Source of the DNA: Chionis minor
Taxonomy: Eukaryota; Chordata; Aves; Charadriiformes; Chionididae
NCBI GenBank assembly: GCA_013398295.1
Contig: VZSF01008733.1
Span: 620,001 to 684,000 of the forward strand
Direction: 5' to 3'
DNA length: 64,000 bases
Position numbers and translations under genes: made by a program
Notes under the pieces: model-generated
What the model saw: the letters and a program-made list of their open reading frames with translations, nothing else
What the model was told of the DNA's origin: nothing
The model's database searches: none
Shown: in pieces, positions 59,251-64,000 of the stretch
Layout: each line of letters opens with the position of its first letter
Numbering within the stretch: the first letter of the stretch is position 1

Positions 59251-62200
59251 TGTATAGCACATTGCTGGGTTCGCTTTATCACCACGGACCGAATGCTACT
59301 GCAGATGACTCCCATAAAATGAGATACACTGCTGTAATAAAGGAAACAATATTTACCAAGATACTTAGAACTTTATTTTCAATATATATCTTCAAAACAA
59401 TTAACTAATATTAGAGCATTAATTTTCCTCAGGCCCCCGTGACTCCAGCGGGTATGGTTAGACCTCCCTTAGTTTACAAAATTCAGGTGTAACGCTTCAA
59501 ATCTGCTGCCTTGAACGAGAGCAGAGGTACCAGTACCTGCAACGAAACCAGAGCTCAGAGGCCCAAATGCACCAGCCCCAACCCCCTTCTCTGCAAGAAG
59601 CAGGAGAGGCAGCAGCAGGGTGAAGAGCCGGGTGCGAGGCGCTGGCTGGCTGAAGCCAGCGACACGAGGCTCACCACCACAACCACCGAGAGCGGGCAAC
59701 GTCAACGATGCACCCAGTAACCATTTTAACATGCAGAGCCAATGAAGGTTCATTAAAGAAAGGACATTCTAACTTGATGCCATGCAAAGTGGCTTCACCC
59801 CAGCGTACGGATGCTGACAGTGGGGGCACAGCCCCTTATTTACACCACTGATGGTCCCAAATCAGCCCTAACTATGAGCCCAAAACCCGCATCATGATGA
59901 AGAACGAGAGGCATCTAGAGGAGCATGCTGCACAGGAGCAGTCGGGTGGAAAGAGGAGCTTTGTTCCCACGGGGAACCTACGCCTTGTCCAGGTCCAAGG
60001 ATCTTCTAGAACAAGCGCAAGCCCCGCAGCACCCACCTCCAAAATGAGCTGGGAGCCAGGACTCCCACCTCCAGTCGCAGTCTGCCACAAGTGCCTACTT
60101 GGCCTCCAACAAGCCCACAGACCTATTCTCATCCATCTTTGTAAAACCAGTGATGCTGTGGAGGCTTCTGTCAGTAACATTTGGAAAGCACCTCCAGAAG
60201 CACTATCTACATAAACAGCTCCCCCAGTAGTTTTATCAACAAACCAATTCTCAAAAGAAACAGTGACAACAGAAAATGGGAGCTTCGTGGAGGCTTATTT
60301 TAACACAAGTGGACAACTTGGCCTTGGCAGCAGCAGGGCACACGCTCTGCTCCTCAAGTGCATTTCAAAGACAATTCCAGTTTGCAGTGGTGAAAATGAA
60401 GTGCTCTTAAAAAAAAAAATAATACTCCCCTCACCCAGGGCTGTGGACTTTAATAAATCCAGATGTCTAATATTTCAATTCTTAAAACTCTGCCTTGTTA
60501 AAAAAAAAAAAGTCAAAAGAAAAACACAAGGAGGAAAGCATGCTTCATACTCATTAAAGAGCTCAGTAAACTGCACAGCCTACCTGGGAGAGTTGAAGGA
60601 AAGGAATAAAAAAAAATAAAAATACAAAGTACAGATATCGCAAATCATACAGAGCAAATATTCAAGGGCAGTGAAATGATATTAAGTAGCTTAGTAGAAC
60701 TGTTTGACAGTCTCAAATATACTTTTAAACATTTCATTATTGGGAAATCCAAATATAAAAAAAATTAAAAATTGGCTTAAAAATAAATACATTTTTATGA
60801 GTAAAACTGTAGTTCTTTCATTTCTGCTTAATTTCTATAGCTTTCAGCACACACTCTACTCTAGTCATATTGTCAAACTTAGCTCAAACAAGAAAACCAG
60901 AAATTACATTGTTCTGCATGTCAGACACACAGTTCTCAAGAAAACCTGGCACCCCGAGAGCAGGAGCTTTAGGGAAACCATCAAACTGGCGGAGACCTTT
61001 ACTGACCACATCAGACATGGTTCTTAACTGGATCCTCACTGGTACCTCAGCCATTCAGTCTGAGATTTTTAGTAACACCTTTCATAGATTTACAGGCAAT
61101 AAATCTATCAAAGCCTTCTGCTTTTCTTTCATCTTTTGCGGGGGGAAAAAAAAAGATTAAGAAGAATGCCAAAGAAAAGATCATGCTGTTTGTCAGGGAA
61201 AGCGAAGACAATGAAAATAATTCAGTGCTAGGAAAAAGAATCTGTATTGACAGAGTTTATAAAAATATTAACGCACAAAAACCCCTGCAGGTTCAGGGAC
61301 AGATCCTGCACAGACAGGGGCACGGTTTCACCACTCCTCACCTCTGGAGCTGGTTGGTGGGACTGGCAAGCCCAAGTGCTTTGCAGAATGAAATAACCCC
61401 TTATCAAGGTCATGCTTTGAATGCAAATACACCGCAAGGAACTTAATAGAAAGTAATGATTGTGTAAAACACAGCCATTTCAAACTTAATATACAGCATT
61501 GCGATCTGAAAATTTGGGCTTGGATGTCACAGCATTTCCTTGGTTTCAGCTTTTTCTAAAAATGTAAAAGCACCACCCTCTTGTTCTTAAGAGAAAGTTT
61601 AATGAAAACGCCAAGAGACAGTGATATATTACTTTAACCCGACCACTGATTTAGCAGAATATTCTTAACCACACGAAGCCCATAGGAAACAGGTTTCAGA
61701 CAAGGCAAAACTCATACCGATTTTATCGTCAGCACAATAGAGATCAAACATGGTGGGACGTTTTTATTTGCCATCTCATCTGCTTTTTGGTTTTTAAAAT
61801 CCTACCACAAAAATAATGTACCAGATCAAGCTCCCCATCACTACAGTGAAAAATGAGGAGTAACGTTAGTGAGACTACCACTGAGCAAAACACTCGGGAA
61901 AATCTAGTCCCCTCTCTCTTTCTTTTTTTTGGGTATAACAAGATCTCATCAGCAGCTTGCTAATCGCTCAATTCCAAAATCCCAACGGGAAGCAGCAGAT
62001 GCCAAGGGAGACGTCCGGAAGGCGCGCAGCCCATCCAAACAAGACCTCTTGCCCTACGGCAGAACACACTTATCTCTGCAAAGCCTTTGTTTAACCACCC
62101 CAGCTGAAAACACATGCGGATGACAAGCATTTACAAGTAATTTAACCTAAAAATCATCATGGGGTTTTGTTAGTCTTTGCTGGAAACAACATTTGGCAGC

Positions 62201-63263
62201 CATACCCAGCCTCAGCAGCCTCAGTGACGGGCACTCCCGATAACATGAAACGGAGGTTGGCAACCTTTTCCACAGCAAGCTTTCGCAGCGTTTGCTGGTG
62301 ATTTTTTCCACAGATGCTTTTCTCTGCCATTCTAGGCAAACTTTACATCAAGTTCAGTGAACTTTTGTTTAGTGAAGTCAGGGAACTTTTTTTTTAGTGA
62401 AAAACATGAAAGAAAAATATCCATGAAAATCAGAAAGAGGAAGGGAGTGAATAATTTGACCTGAAAGCTCATGTGTTCACCAGATTTTCACTGTAAGACT
62501 AATCACTGAAGAAAGCATTGAATGGCAAAATTCACTCATCATAAACTTCAGAGATTTCAAGAAAGCACTTGACAGACTCCATCACTATTCACTCTGGAAC
62601 ATCTTGAAGTGTTAGGCTTGCCAACAAAAATAATTACATCATCAAGCCTTTATACCAAGCTGCAGCTTGAATACTAAAAGCAAACGCAGTTTAAGTACAG
62701 GGTTCAACATAAAGGCTGGTGTCAGATCAGCAAGAATTTGCTCACTTCTGTAGCTGGGCACCGCAATCGACTTCACTGCAAAACCAAACATAAATGTAAC
62801 AATATACACTTTAACAACAGTCCCCTTTAAAATCCAGTCACTGCTGATGTGCCCAAGTCTTCCAAGTGCATCCTACCCAACACATAAGACTACTGAAGGC
62901 CAACAGTTGGATCCAGCACTGGAGAAAGATGGAGTTAGCAGCCCGCTACAGAGGAAAAAATGTAATTAAAACATGACTTCTATCTTAGAAGCAGCGATGC
63001 AGTTTATACAGTAATTGGCTGCAATTCATAGTCAACTGGGATGATTTCATCAACTGAAAAGAGGGTATTTGTGCTGAGCATCTTAAATAGGATTCACCCA
63101 TTAAAAAAAATTATCTACGGCTCAAATTCTTGAAGACTACAAGTCTTCACCTCCAAATATTATTCCTGCCTTGATACACAGACACAAAAAGCTGTAAATC
63201 CGTGAAGGGTACAGACAGATAAACACGGTAAGAAGAAAATGTATCAGAAAATCCCGAGTATAA

Positions 63264-63510
63264 AATCATAGAATGGTTTAGGTTGGAAGGGACCTTAAAG
63301 ATCATCTAGTTCCAACCCCCCTGCCATGGGCAGGAACACCTCCCACTAGACCAGGTTGCTCAAAGCCCCATCCAGCCTGGCCTTGAACGCTTCCAGGGAT
63401 GGGGCCTCCACAGCTTCTCTGGGCAACCTGTTCCAGTGTCTCACCACCCTCTGAGTAAAGAATTTATTTCTAATAGCTAATCTCAATCTACCCTCTTTCA
63501 GCATAAAACA
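63264..63510 (-). mobile_element. CR1 LINE, 5'-truncated copy with ORF2 C-terminus
   Basis: On the minus strand a frame ending at 63346 encodes the typical end of CR1 ORF2, including RVVRHWNRLPREAVEAPSLE and then FKARLDGALSNLV before the stop. It is followed by the CR1 3' untranslated region, with the conserved 'aaggtcccttccaacct' and a terminal attctatgat unit near 63266. The 5' end is lost just upstream of the GRLRL motif, the severe truncation usual for CR1. The open C-terminus suggests a fairly young copy. No target duplication is expected or seen. Confidence 0.95.
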
Positions 63511-64000
63511 AATTGATAAGAAATGCAAGGATTTACTCCAAGGAGTCTCTTATTTGCAGGATTCCTCAGGAAAGGGTGTGGCAAGCATGGTAGGGATGCA
63601 ACTTGAACAGAGGAAGGTAGGGGGGGAGAAAAACCTAGAAAAAGTGGAAGTGACACTGGAGGTTTTGCAAGCAAAGGTGGCTTTCTAGAGTAGTTCCTCC
63701 TCGTCTTCAGCGACACAGGCAGATAAAAAGTTGCATGATTAGATACTGGCCGCAGCAATACGGACACCAAAAAGCAGTAATTTTGCTCGTGTAATGGCAT
63801 CTAGACTCCGGGCTTTTTGCCAGTCAGGCTTTGCCAGCCGGAGTCAGTAACTCCTTGCTGACGGCCATGCCAGAAGGACTCGGCAGCACCAACACAGCTT
63901 CAGCCTGTGCGATGTCTTGTCCCCGGCAATTGTGGGCTGCCACTGCGCTCTCGCACATGCAAAAATACAACCCCATCTTCCACCCTTGGAAACAATATTC
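63511..64000. other. Noncoding end of window
   Basis: Unique-looking sequence after the CR1 tail. The minus frame at 63498-63800 runs from unique sequence into the edge of the CR1 copy and has no recognised domain. Confidence 0.55.

Larger units (their letters stand above)
52134..63263. other. Noncoding stretch upstream, with simple repeats and one CpG patch
   Basis: Apart from the direct repeat at 54.4 kb, the microsatellite at 55.7 kb, the T run at 56.7 kb and the CpG patch at 59.0 kb, nothing was recognised. A 198-codon plus-strand frame at 58017-58613 has no protein character. 60.4-61.2 kb is AT-rich with several A runs. Confidence 0.5.

Overview
This window is vertebrate nuclear DNA, most likely from a bird. 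The main evidence is two CR1 LINE 3' ends, including a readable end of the CR1 ORF2 protein, and three avian-type ERVL long terminal repeats (LTRs). The rest is intron-rich, gene-poor sequence with microsatellites. There is no bacterial gene organisation, and most open frames are the stop-free runs expected by chance.

The only well-supported coding sequence is on the minus strand: two exons at 41739-41590 (150 bp) and 27749-27545 (205 bp). Both have good splice sites, and the first ends in the same codon phase in which the second begins. They are therefore best read as consecutive exons of one gene, separated by an intron of about 13.8 kb. Together they encode about 118 residues of an intracellular-looking protein that I do not recognise. 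The gene must continue both ways, because the first exon begins mid-codon and the second ends mid-codon. I could not place its other exons.

Layout: 1-27544 is downstream intron or flank, with a CR1 tail (about 2.0 kb), a decayed CR1-like LINE (8.9-10.1 kb), a CpG-dense patch beside a GA/GT microsatellite (15.2-15.7 kb) and a solo LTR with a perfect 5-bp target duplication (17.7-18.1 kb). 27545-41739 holds the two exons and their intron, which carries a second solo LTR with a perfect target duplication (35.9-36.5 kb). 41740-64000 is upstream sequence, with a third LTR (51.6-52.1 kb), simple repeats, the densest CpG patch (59.0-59.25 kb) and a younger CR1 tail (63.3-63.5 kb).

I found no convincing new biological system, RNA gene or CRISPR array. 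The most useful leads are the unidentified two-exon gene, the CpG patches that could be promoters or enhancers, and a few splice-site-bounded open segments that RNA data could confirm or dismiss.
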